Shown piece after piece: positions 34,028-42,076 of a DNA stretch of 64,000 bases. The notes under the pieces were generated by a model. The model saw only the letters and a program-made list of their open reading frames with translations. It was not told where the DNA came from and searched no databases. The DNA is from Prevotella sp. E2-28 (GTDB lineage Bacteria > Bacteroidota > Bacteroidia > Bacteroidales > Bacteroidaceae). The position numbers and the translations under genes were made by a program. Every line of letters begins with the position of its first letter. The stretch's first letter is position 1. The stretch spans positions 2,666,001 to 2,730,000 of the forward strand of contig NZ_CP091788.1 in NCBI RefSeq assembly GCF_022024055.1, written 5' to 3'.

Positions 34028-35077
34028 TCACTCCAGGCGCTGCTTGAACTTCTTCAGCGCAATGGCGAGCAGCACCACCGTCATAACTGCCAGCACAGCT
34101 ACCTCGTGAGCCACTTCGCCAATGCCCACGCCCATAATCATCAACTTGCGCATAGTCTCGATATAATAGCGTGGCGGCACGATAGCCGATATCCATTGCA
34201 GGATAGTTGGCATCGATTCAACAGGAAACAGCATGCCCGACAGCATCACCACAGGCATCAACAGCACCATAGCTGACAGCAGCAGGGCCACAAGTTGCGT
34301 CTGTGCCACGTTGGAAATGAGCAGTCCCAGCGAGAGCGCCAGCAGAATATAGAGGGTACTCACAGCCAGAATCCAGAACAGCGAACCAGCTAGCGGTACT
34401 CCCAACACGAAACGTGCCATCAACAAGATGGTGATGAGGATGCCAAAGGCCAGTATCAGATAAGGCACTGCCTTAGCGATGATTACCATCAAGGGGCGCA
34501 CGGGTGATACCAACAGCACCTCCATCGTACCTTTCTCTTTCTCACGGACAATCGAAATCGAGGTCATCATGGCACAGATGAGCATCAACAACATACCCAT
34601 GATGGCAGGCACGAAATTATAAGCCGACTTCATCTGAGGGTTGTATAACAGTTGAGAATTGATAATTGACAATTGAGAATTAGGTGCAGCTATGGTTTGC
34701 AGAGCATAGGTAGTCCATTGCTGTGCCATATTAGGATCGCTACCATCAACCATGATCTGCATGCCACGATTCTGTACAAACACCAGCGCCATATCGGCCT
34801 TCTGACTGCGGATGAGTTGTTCGGCTTCCCGTGGGGTGTTCACTGTCTGCGTGATGACAAAATATTCCGATTGTGCCAGTCGTTCTACGGCCTGCTGCGT
34901 ACGGGGCGACATCTCTGACGTGACTACCACCGTGCGCACATTCTTCACATCGGTGGTGATGGCAAAGCCGAAGAGCAGCATCATCACCACAGGCATGCCG
35001 AAGAGTATCAGCATCGTACGCTTGTCGCGCAGAATATGCTTGGTTTCCTTGATTACAAATGCTATAAACTGTTTCAT
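34028..35077 (-). CDS. ABC-2 type exporter permease (YhhJ-like), first copy
   Basis: The protein (349 residues) is a paralogue of the permease at 32961 with the same plan, and with ABC-2 blocks SIVREKEKGTMEVLLVSPVRP and LSGMLFPVESMP. A word repeat encodes NSQLSIINSQLL just before LYN and the second membrane helix. It starts 4 nt after the ATPase stop, so it is tightly coupled. The substrate of the exporter is unknown; related YhiI/RbbA/YhhJ systems are named as multidrug exporters. Confidence 0.91.
   Translation of the reverse strand: MKQFIAFVIKETKHILRDKRTMLILFGMPVVMMLLFGFAITTDVKNVRTVVVTSEMSPRTQQAVERLAQSEYFVITQTVNTPREAEQLIRSQKADMALVFVQNRGMQIMVDGSDPNMAQQWTTYALQTIAAPNSQLSIINSQLLYNPQMKSAYNFVPAIMGMLLMLICAMMTSISIVREKEKGTMEVLLVSPVRPLMVIIAKAVPYLILAFGILITILLMARFVLGVPLAGSLFWILAVSTLYILLALSLGLLISNVAQTQLVALLLSAMVLLMPVVMLSGMLFPVESMPTILQWISAIVPPRYYIETMRKLMIMGVGIGEVAHEVAVLAVMTVVLLAIALKKFKQRLE
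34648..34682. repeat. In-frame word repeat (AATTGAGAATTGA) in permease 2
   Basis: The same AATTGAG/AATTGAC/AATTGATA words as in permease 1 encode NSQLSIINSQLL, at the equivalent site before LYN. Confidence 0.8.
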
Positions 35078-35081
35078 ACAC

Positions 35082-36551
35082 TTAATCGTTTGAACGAGTG
35101 GCCTGGCGGGCCAGATAGGTAAACACGTGATCCATATCGGGTTGGTGGAAACGTTGTTTCAGTTCGTCTGGTGTACCCAGTGCACTGATCTTGCCGTCCA
35201 CCATGATTGAGATGCGGTCACAATACTCCGCCTCGTCCATATAATGGGTGGTCACAAAGACCGTGATGCCACGATGGGCTGCGTCGTAGATGAGCTCCCA
35301 GAACTGGCGACGTGTAGCGGGATCGACACCACCTGTGGGTTCGTCAAGGAACACCACACCCGGGTCGTGGAATATCGAGACTGAGAAGGCCAACTTCTGC
35401 TTCCAACCTAAGGGCAACGAACCCACCAAGTCATCGCGATGGTCTTCAAACTTCAACTGCCGCAGCACCTCGTCCATCTTACGCTTCACCTCGTCGGGTT
35501 TCATGCCGTAGATACCAGCAAAGAGACGAATATTCTCGGCAACAGTCAAGTCTTCGTAGAGCGAGAACCGCTGCGACATATAACCGATATGCTTCTTTAT
35601 CTGCTCATATTCCGTGCGGATGTCAAAGCCTACCACCCTACCCGTTCCGCTGGTGGGCTGGTTCAGGCCTGTCAGCATGTGCATAGCCGTCGTCTTGCCG
35701 GCACCGTTGGCACCCAGGAATCCGAATATCTCGCCCCTCTTAACGCTGAATGAAATATCGTCGACGGCATGGAAATCACCAAAGGCTTTAACCAAGTGTT
35801 CCACCTCGATGACATTTTCCAACTCTTCACTCTTCACTCTTAACTCTTCACTTTTATCGATGCCTGACGGATTGAAGATACTGGCAAACTGGGTGAGAAT
35901 ATCATCGGGAGTACCGATGCCGCGCACCTTACCCTGATCCAGAAAAGCGACACGCTCACAGCAGCGCACTTCATCAAGATAAGGCGTTGAAGCCAAGATA
36001 GCTATTCCCCGTTCCTTCAACAAGAGCAGCATCTCCCATAACTCCTTGCGGCTCACTGGATCGACACCCGTGGTGGGCTCGTCGAGGAAGAGTACACTCG
36101 GCTGGTGTACCAATGCACACGAGAGCGCCAGCTTCTGCTTCATACCTCCCGAAAGAGCCCCTGCCTTACGGTCTTTGAAGCGTTCTATCTGCGAGTAGAT
36201 GGCTTTGATGGAGTCGTAGCCTTCGTCAACAGTGGTGCCGAAAAGCGTGGCAAAGAAGTTCAAGTTCTCCTCGATAGTGAGATCCTGATAGAGCGAGAAC
36301 TTGCCTGGCATATAGCCAACCCTACTACGCACCTCACGCATCTGCTTCACCACGTCGTAGCCATCTACTGCCGCCGTACCTGCATCGGGCAGTAATAGCG
36401 AACAGAGAATGCGAAACATCGATGTCTTGCCGGCACCATCAGGGCCAATCAGTCCGAACACCTCGCCCTGGCCGACAGCAAACGACACATCGCTGAGTGC
36501 CTGTACCTTGCCGTACGATTTACTGATGTTCTTTACCTCTATTGCGTTCAT
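35082..36551 (-). CDS. ABC exporter ATPase with two fused nucleotide-binding domains (RbbA/YhiH N-terminal-like)
   Basis: The protein (489 residues) has two ATPase domains. Domain 1 (about 1-225) has Walker A GPDGAGKTS, signature LSGGMKQKL and Walker B LFLDEPTTG. Domain 2 (about 245-489) has Walker A GANGAGKTT and Walker B VFLDEPTGG; its signature is LPLGWKQKL rather than LSGGQ, so one composite site may be weak. A word repeat encodes the linker KSEELRVKSEELENV between the domains. It overlaps HlyD by 4 nt and leads into the permease by 4 nt. Confidence 0.93.
   Translation of the reverse strand: MNAIEVKNISKSYGKVQALSDVSFAVGQGEVFGLIGPDGAGKTSMFRILCSLLLPDAGTAAVDGYDVVKQMREVRSRVGYMPGKFSLYQDLTIEENLNFFATLFGTTVDEGYDSIKAIYSQIERFKDRKAGALSGGMKQKLALSCALVHQPSVLFLDEPTTGVDPVSRKELWEMLLLLKERGIAILASTPYLDEVRCCERVAFLDQGKVRGIGTPDDILTQFASIFNPSGIDKSEELRVKSEELENVIEVEHLVKAFGDFHAVDDISFSVKRGEIFGFLGANGAGKTTAMHMLTGLNQPTSGTGRVVGFDIRTEYEQIKKHIGYMSQRFSLYEDLTVAENIRLFAGIYGMKPDEVKRKMDEVLRQLKFEDHRDDLVGSLPLGWKQKLAFSVSIFHDPGVVFLDEPTGGVDPATRRQFWELIYDAAHRGITVFVTTHYMDEAEYCDRISIMVDGKISALGTPDELKQRFHQPDMDHVFTYLARQATRSND
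35818..35857. repeat. In-frame word repeat (CTCTTCA/CTCTTAA) in the ATPase linker
   Basis: Four CTCTTCAC/CTCTTAA words within 40 bp encode KSEELRVKSEEL exactly between the two ATPase domains. Confidence 0.8.
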
Positions 36552-37489
36552 AGCTTCAGTTCGCCATACATACCAATCTTCACGAAACCGTCGTTTTTAA
36601 TAGCCACCTTGACAGCATACACCAGGTCGGCACGCTCATCGTCAGTGAGGATAGTCTTGGGTGTAAACTCCGAACGAGACGATATCCAACTGATGGTGCC
36701 TGCATACTCTTTGCGTTGACCATCACCGTAGTCGGCAAACACCTTTACCTGTTGACCAATCTTGATGTTCTGCAACTGGGCAGAAGTGACGTAGGCACGC
36801 AGGTGCATTGACTCAGTATCGGCTATCTTAAACAACGGTTTACCCACACTCACAAATTCACCACGCTCCACATATTTCTCGAGCACAGTACCCTTTGTGG
36901 GAGTCATGATGTGACACTTTCGTAACATATCCTGCAACTGTGCCTTCTGCACATCGGCAGCAGCCGTCTGCTTGTCGAGGGCTTGCGTGCTGGTGTTCAG
37001 CGATGATATCTGCGCATCCAGTTGCTTCTGCAGCACCTTCACCTGACTCGTGGCATCGTCGAGCATCTTCGAGGGAGCTGCCCCGTCAGCCACCAACTCA
37101 CGGTAGCGCTGCTCGTCTTGCTGAGCCTTAGCCAACTGCTGGCGCGTAGCTGCTATCTGGCGTTCCATATCGGGCTTCTGACTCTGATAAACCGCTTTCG
37201 TAGCATCCATCTGCTGAATCTTCAGCCACGTCTGTGTGGTATCAATGAGCCCCACCTGTCGAGCTGCCTCAATCATGTCACCCTCGTTCACACCGAACGA
37301 CAGCAATGCCCCACTCTGTTCTGCAAACACGGTCGTCTCGATAGCCTCGAACGTACCTGTTGCATCGTAGTCTTTCTCACTTCCTCCGCAGGCAGCAAGA
37401 AAAGGTAAAAGGGTGAAAAGGTAAAAAGGTAAAGCACCTATCACCGACCCCAAATTCTTTAAACATTCGTTCTTTTCCATATTTATCAT
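36548..37489 (-). CDS. HlyD-family membrane fusion lipoprotein of the exporter
   Basis: The protein (313 residues) begins with a signal sequence ending in a lipobox (LPFLAACGG). It has the HlyD plan: a split biotinyl-lipoyl domain (LLSFGVNEGDMI, TPTKGTVLEKYVERGEFVSV), a long coiled coil (about 95-190) and a C-terminal barrel. It links the inner-membrane pump to the TolC channel. The hydrophobic part of the signal sequence (GALPFYLFTLLPFLA) is encoded by a run of AAAGGTAAAA-like words, so a repeat forms part of the secretion signal. The start could be ATG 37489 or 37480. Confidence 0.9.
   Translation of the reverse strand: MINMEKNECLKNLGSVIGALPFYLFTLLPFLAACGGSEKDYDATGTFEAIETTVFAEQSGALLSFGVNEGDMIEAARQVGLIDTTQTWLKIQQMDATKAVYQSQKPDMERQIAATRQQLAKAQQDEQRYRELVADGAAPSKMLDDATSQVKVLQKQLDAQISSLNTSTQALDKQTAAADVQKAQLQDMLRKCHIMTPTKGTVLEKYVERGEFVSVGKPLFKIADTESMHLRAYVTSAQLQNIKIGQQVKVFADYGDGQRKEYAGTISWISSRSEFTPKTILTDDERADLVYAVKVAIKNDGFVKIGMYGELKL
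37400..37435. repeat. In-frame word repeat (AAAGGTAAAA words) in the HlyD signal sequence
   Basis: Four AAAGGTAAAA/GGGTGAAAA words in 36 bp encode, on the minus strand, the hydrophobic core LPFYLFTLLPFL before the lipobox. Confidence 0.75.
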
Positions 37490-37500
37490 TTTTTACTTTC

Positions 37501-38778
37501 TTACTTTTCACCAATGGTGTATTTGTTATCGTATATCTCTTTCAGCATTTCAATCTCGTGTACCGACTGTTGCACACAAGCCGCATTCTCCTGATTAATC
37601 TCGCGCACTAAGTCGTTCACGTCGATGATGCCATGTGCCAGCTTCGATTCTGCCGCCTTTCTCACAGCCTGTCGCAGCGAGATAATCTCCCCGTCGTGGG
37701 CCATCAGTTTCTGGTAGCGCTCTATATTCTCGTTCTGCTGAATCTGTTCCAAGTTATTATTGAAGAGGAACACCTCCCGACTGCTCTCCGTCATATCACG
37801 CTGCAACTGCAGTTTTGCCTTGTCGTTCTTGCGGGTATAGAGGGCACCGATAGTCCATGTCACCCTTGCACCGACGAGGCCATTCAGACTCCATTTGTGG
37901 CGCATCATGTCTTCGAACATATTCAGCCCCGGATAACCATAGAAGCCCTGTGCAAACACACCCACCTTCGGCATCAGTGCTGCGTTGAGTGCCTTCTCCT
38001 GAGCATTCAGCACACTGATCTGTGCATCCAGCATCTTCAGTTTTGGTCTCAGGTTTCCTGTCGCCAGATTTCTGCCATCAGACTTCACTTGTGGCTTCTG
38101 TATGTTGTTGATCTCGATACCACAAAAAGTGCTCAGCATGCGTTGTAGCATCTGTTTCTGCGATACCAGCTCAGTGCCCTTCTGCACCGCATTCAGTCTC
38201 TCTGCCTTCACACTCTGCAGGTCGCTTTCGGCTGCTGTTCCGCGCTTGGTCATCGACTCCAGTTTGCGTTCGTTGCCTGCCAATAATGTCTGCAGGTCAG
38301 TGTTCAACTTGATTTGTTCGTCAATCAGCAACAGCCCGAAATACATCTCATTCACACGCTTGCGAACATTATAAATATTGACTTCGTTCTGTGCCGCCTG
38401 CACCTTGCCCTGTTCACGGGCTATACGCTTCTGACTGCCTATGACACCACCGTCGTAGATAGTCTGCTGCACATCGATACCCACTCGATACTGATCCTTC
38501 GTCAGTCCCTTCATATCGATGCCCATACCGCTCATCATCGCTTTCATCTCACTGGGCCACGCCGTCACATCACTCTGATACGTGGTCTGTGCCTGAGCCG
38601 ACACTTGCGGTAGCCAGCCCTTCTGGATATTGGCCACCGTCAACTGGGTGGTCTTCTCGATGAGACCATACTGCTGTATCAACGGGTAATTCTTCTCTGC
38701 AGCCTGCTGACAATCATCCAATGTCTGTCCCTGAGCCAGCATCGGCAACATCGTCAAAACTAAAAACAATTTCTTCAT
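37501..38778 (-). CDS. TolC-family outer-membrane channel of the exporter
   Basis: The protein (425 residues) has a signal peptide (MKKLFLVLTMLPMLAQGQ) and two halves of helix-strand-helix pattern typical of TolC/CusC-like proteins (GMVQ-free, Gln- and Glu-rich helices; YRVGIDVQQTIYDGGVIGSQ; LVREINQENAACVQQ). It forms the outer-membrane duct for the HlyD/ABC-2 pump. The ATG at 38778 is chosen because the in-frame ATG at 38808 overlaps the -7 element. It is first gene of the exporter transcript and divergent from an AraC gene. Confidence 0.9.
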   Translation of the reverse strand: MKKLFLVLTMLPMLAQGQTLDDCQQAAEKNYPLIQQYGLIEKTTQLTVANIQKGWLPQVSAQAQTTYQSDVTAWPSEMKAMMSGMGIDMKGLTKDQYRVGIDVQQTIYDGGVIGSQKRIAREQGKVQAAQNEVNIYNVRKRVNEMYFGLLLIDEQIKLNTDLQTLLAGNERKLESMTKRGTAAESDLQSVKAERLNAVQKGTELVSQKQMLQRMLSTFCGIEINNIQKPQVKSDGRNLATGNLRPKLKMLDAQISVLNAQEKALNAALMPKVGVFAQGFYGYPGLNMFEDMMRHKWSLNGLVGARVTWTIGALYTRKNDKAKLQLQRDMTESSREVFLFNNNLEQIQQNENIERYQKLMAHDGEIISLRQAVRKAAESKLAHGIIDVNDLVREINQENAACVQQSVHEIEMLKEIYDNKYTIGEK

Positions 38779-38805
38779 ATTTTTATTGTCATTGAATTCT
38801 GGGTG

Positions 38806-38813
38806 CAAAAGTA
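38806..38813 (-). promoter_or_regulatory. Putative -7 element of the exporter operon
   Basis: The minus strand reads TACTTTTG, a perfect TAnnTTTG, 28 nt upstream of the tolC-like ATG. No good -33 box is seen, which fits a regulated promoter served by the divergent AraC gene. Confidence 0.6.
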
Positions 38814-38911
38814 CGATGTTTTTCTCAGCGTGGCGTTATCCATAGGAATGAAAAGATGTTCTTTTTGTTTGATTTGCATAAAAAACAGAGCATTATTTCA
38901 TGGAAAATGAT

Positions 38912-38919
38912 TATCTTTG
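38912..38919 (+). promoter_or_regulatory. Putative -7 element of the AraC gene at 38939
   Basis: TATCTTTG lies 20 nt before ATG 38939. Because it falls downstream of another in-frame ATG at 38900, it decides the start. Confidence 0.6.
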
Positions 38920-38938
38920 CAAACAAAAAGGACTTCTT

Positions 38939-39841
38939 ATGAACAGACAACCACAATTGATGGACCGTTCGCAGATGCAGCACATATTAGCTACTGATCT
39001 GCAGAAGATACGCCAACAAGTGTATTTTGATAATGAGCTTGGCATCGTGCATGGAGATTCGACGGTGTTCAAACTCATTATGAAGCAGAAGCCACCATTC
39101 ATTATCAACGACCACCGACTGGGTGTTATTCTGAATGGCGAGGCCTGCATCAACTTCAACCTGCAAGACCGCCACCTCACTGCAGGTACATTGGCCTATC
39201 TGGGGCCTGGCACCATCATCATGCCTCATCAGTTCTCGAACAACTTTGAAATTCGTGGCGTGATACTTTTCAACCAGTTTCCTATGCCTTTTGCCCCAGG
39301 ACAGATGCCGTCGGCCTTCAACGGACAGGTGCGCGACTTCCAAATACCCCCCAGCGAGAGCGACCAGCAGACGGCACTCGACATCATCGAAACGCTTTGG
39401 AAAATGGTGCATCAGCCCGAATACCATCATCCCACAGCCAGCGCACTTGTGGCAGCATTAATGCAACATTACGACGGATGCTATCGCAAACAAGCTGACC
39501 AGGCTATTCTCTCACAATCGCGCGAGCAGACTATCTTCGACCGTTTCCTTCAACTGGTCACCCTGCATTGTGCCGAACAACACCAGATAGGCTACTATGC
39601 TGACCGTATGTGCCTCACCGAGCGCTACCTGACCACCGTCATCCGTAAAACCAGTGGCACCACCGCCAAGGACTGGATAGACCGTGCCCTCATCACTCGC
39701 ATCAAAATAGAACTGCGCCACACGGACAAATCTTCGGCGCAGATAGCTGAGGAGATGCACTTTGCCAACCCCTCGTTCTTCTCTAAATATTTCCGCCGTC
39801 TCACGGGGATGACACCTGGAGAGTATAAAAACTACAGTTGA
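38939..39841 (+). CDS. AraC-family transcriptional regulator
   Basis: The protein (300 residues) has an N-terminal cupin-like effector domain (INDHRLGVILNGEACINF) and a C-terminal double helix-turn-helix (LTERYLTTVIRKTSG, SAQIAEEMHFANPSFFSKYF, GMTPGEY). It is divergent from the exporter operon and probably controls it (inference). The start at 38939 is preferred to 38900, because a -7 element lies between the two. Its 3' end overlaps the convergent AraC gene by 10 bp. Confidence 0.9.
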   Translation: MNRQPQLMDRSQMQHILATDLQKIRQQVYFDNELGIVHGDSTVFKLIMKQKPPFIINDHRLGVILNGEACINFNLQDRHLTAGTLAYLGPGTIIMPHQFSNNFEIRGVILFNQFPMPFAPGQMPSAFNGQVRDFQIPPSESDQQTALDIIETLWKMVHQPEYHHPTASALVAALMQHYDGCYRKQADQAILSQSREQTIFDRFLQLVTLHCAEQHQIGYYADRMCLTERYLTTVIRKTSGTTAKDWIDRALITRIKIELRHTDKSSAQIAEEMHFANPSFFSKYFRRLTGMTPGEYKNYS

Positions 39842-40734
39842 TTTTTCCCTAAGAACTCGCTGGGTGTAAGTCCCGTGATGCGCTTGAAGAGACGAGTGAA
39901 ATGGTGGGGGAAATCGAATCCGAGCAGGCGGGAGGTCTCGCTGATGTTGTGACCCTGCATCAACAGACTTTTCGCCTGATTGATTATATAATTATGTAGG
40001 TAACCGATAGCCGTGCCACCAGTGGCCTTGTGGACGATGTCGCCAAAATAACGAGGCGAATAGGCCAGTTCGGAAGCGCACCAAGCGACGGTAGGCAAAC
40101 CCTGCATCAGCTGACGGTTCTCACGAAAATAGGTTTGAAGCAAGTTGTGAAAGCGCTTCAGCAGGTCAGCCTCTCCCCTGTCCTCTTCGAAAAGCTGGCG
40201 CTGATAGATACGATTACAGTATTCCAGTATCAGGTGCAGATAGCCAAGCAGCACATTTCTCAAAGACGGGGAGTCCTCGTGTGTCTGCAACTCTTGTCGC
40301 ATCTGGGTCACCAGTTGCGTGATACAGAGCCATTCGTCGGGTTCCATGCGCAGCGAACCATCAAAGAAATACGAGAAGAACTGATAGCGGTCTATCTGGC
40401 GTTCCAGTTCAGTGCCGTGCAACAGTTCAGGCGACCACAGCAATACCCAACCACACAACGAGATACGCTCGCCATTGTCTTCCAATCCGCCTATCTGTCC
40501 TGGTTCTACAGCTATGATGGAGGCATCGCTTACCTGCAGCGTCTTCATACCGTAAGAGAGCGTATTGGGAAACTGCCGCTGGATGAACAGACCATACACG
40601 CCATAGTTGTTCAGGCTATGACGGAAGGGCGCCAGCTCGTCGTAATGGATGATGCTAATTAATGGGTGCAACACCGGAGCATCCACAAAACGAGCATAGT
40701 CGTTAGGACAATCAACCTTCAAAATATTCCTCAT
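39832..40734 (-). CDS. AraC-family transcriptional regulator of the redox cluster
   Basis: The protein (300 residues) has an N-terminal effector domain (NTLSYGMKTLQVSDASIIAV) and a C-terminal double HTH (VAWCASELAYSPRYFGDIVH, ISETSRLLGFDFPHHFTRLF, GLTPSEF). It is divergent from the alcohol dehydrogenase gene and the redox cluster, which it probably controls. The truncated AraC at 31566-31737 is a close relative. ATG 40734 is preferred to 40755, since the -7 element at 40743-40750 lies between them. Confidence 0.9.
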   Translation of the reverse strand: MRNILKVDCPNDYARFVDAPVLHPLISIIHYDELAPFRHSLNNYGVYGLFIQRQFPNTLSYGMKTLQVSDASIIAVEPGQIGGLEDNGERISLCGWVLLWSPELLHGTELERQIDRYQFFSYFFDGSLRMEPDEWLCITQLVTQMRQELQTHEDSPSLRNVLLGYLHLILEYCNRIYQRQLFEEDRGEADLLKRFHNLLQTYFRENRQLMQGLPTVAWCASELAYSPRYFGDIVHKATGGTAIGYLHNYIINQAKSLLMQGHNISETSRLLGFDFPHHFTRLFKRITGLTPSEFLGKNQL

Positions 40735-40742
40735 ATCGGGAA

Positions 40743-40750
40743 CAAAGATA
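40743..40750 (-). promoter_or_regulatory. Putative -7 element of the AraC gene ending at 39832
   Basis: The minus strand reads TATCTTTG, nine bases upstream of ATG 40734, which implies a very short leader. Confidence 0.55.
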
Positions 40751-40857
40751 CACAAAATAATCTAATAATGGTAGAAAACTGATGCTTTTTTAGCACTTTC
40801 TGCGAAATTGGTATATAATCAGCCAATTTGTGTAATAGCTATATAATATATAATGTG

Positions 40858-40865
40858 TACCTTTG
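40858..40865 (+). promoter_or_regulatory. Putative -7 element of the redox cluster
   Basis: TACCTTTG lies 27 nt before the alcohol dehydrogenase ATG. The nearest TTTG (40827-40830) is 27 bases upstream, too far for the usual 19-21, consistent with a promoter that needs an activator. Confidence 0.55.
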
Positions 40866-40892
40866 CACCCAGAAACTTAAAACAGAATAATT

Positions 40893-42059
40893 ATGTTAGG
40901 CAATTTTACATTCCACAATCCTACGAAGTTGCACTTTGGTGAGGATTCTTTAAGCAAACTGAGTGAAGAACTGAAAAACTATGGCAAGAAGGTGATGCTC
41001 TGCTATGGCGGTGGCAGCATTAAGCGCAATGGCATCTACGACCAGGTGATGGCTGAGCTGAAGAAGGCTGGCTGCGAGGTGGTAGAGATAGCCGGTGTGA
41101 TGCCAAACCCTACTATAGAAAAGGTATTAGAAGGTGCCCACACGGCTCGCAAGGAGAATGTCGATTTCATCCTTGGCGTGGGCGGTGGCTCTACCGTTGA
41201 CTACTGTAAGGCCGTAGCAGGTAGTGCTTGGTACGATGGTGACCCTTGGGAGTATTACTTCAAGAACTGGCAACCGATGACCTGCCGTTGGATTCCTGTG
41301 GGTTGTGTGCTGACAATGGCTGGCACAGGCTCTGAGATGGACAGCTGTTCGGTTATCTCCAGTCACACGGAAAACCGCAAGTTGTTTTATAACTTCCGCA
41401 ACCCAGATTTCTCCATTCTCAACCCTCGCTTCACCTTCACCGTTCCCAAGTATCAGATGGTGGCTGGTATCTACGACATCATGAGTCATATTCTGGAGCA
41501 GTATCTCTCGGGCACAGACGACAACACCAGCGACTATATCGCCGAAGGACTGATGCGCTCACTTATCGTCAGCAGCCGCAAGGCTAACGTGAATCCTGAG
41601 GACTACGAGGCTCGCTCGAACATCATGTGGACAGCCACTTGGGCACTCAACACACTCATCGACCGCGCTAAGGCCACCGACTGGATGGTGCACATGCTGG
41701 GTCAGGCTGTGGCTGCCTATACCGATGCCACCCACGGTCACACCCTCGCTGCCGTCAGCGGTGCCTACTACCGTCTGCTCATCAGCAAGTCGCCCGATGC
41801 CGTGCAGAAGTTCAAGCGTCTGGCCATGAACGTATGGGGCGTTTCTGCCAAGGTTAAGACCGACGAGCAGGTTGCGATGGAAGGTCTGGAGACGATGGAG
41901 CAGTGGATGCGCGAACTGGGATTGGCGATGAATATCACCGAATGTGGTGCCAAGCCAGAGCTGATTGAGGGAATGGCTGATGCCTGCCCCATCTGTCAGG
42001 GTGGCTACTACATCTTGAATCGCGACGAAGTAGTACAAGTACTGAAGGATAGTTTATAG
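40893..42059 (+). CDS. Iron-containing alcohol dehydrogenase (YqhD/BDH-like)
   Basis: The protein (388 residues) is a group III alcohol dehydrogenase. It has the NADP-binding GVGGGSTVDYCKAVA motif and metal ligands expected in GIYDIMSHILEQYLSG and THGHTLAAVSGAYYR. YqhD-like enzymes reduce aldehydes, including toxic short-chain and lipid-derived ones, with NADPH. It is the first gene of the redox cluster and faces a divergent AraC gene, an arrangement also found for yqhD in E. coli. Confidence 0.92.
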   Translation: MLGNFTFHNPTKLHFGEDSLSKLSEELKNYGKKVMLCYGGGSIKRNGIYDQVMAELKKAGCEVVEIAGVMPNPTIEKVLEGAHTARKENVDFILGVGGGSTVDYCKAVAGSAWYDGDPWEYYFKNWQPMTCRWIPVGCVLTMAGTGSEMDSCSVISSHTENRKLFYNFRNPDFSILNPRFTFTVPKYQMVAGIYDIMSHILEQYLSGTDDNTSDYIAEGLMRSLIVSSRKANVNPEDYEARSNIMWTATWALNTLIDRAKATDWMVHMLGQAVAAYTDATHGHTLAAVSGAYYRLLISKSPDAVQKFKRLAMNVWGVSAKVKTDEQVAMEGLETMEQWMRELGLAMNITECGAKPELIEGMADACPICQGGYYILNRDEVVQVLKDSL

Positions 42060-42076
42060 TTGATAGTTTAGAGTTA

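Noticed and set aside
38900-38938. Longer N-terminus for the AraC regulator
   Set aside because: The codons cover the -7 element TATCTTTG; the ATG at 38939 fits the promoter and the conserved part.
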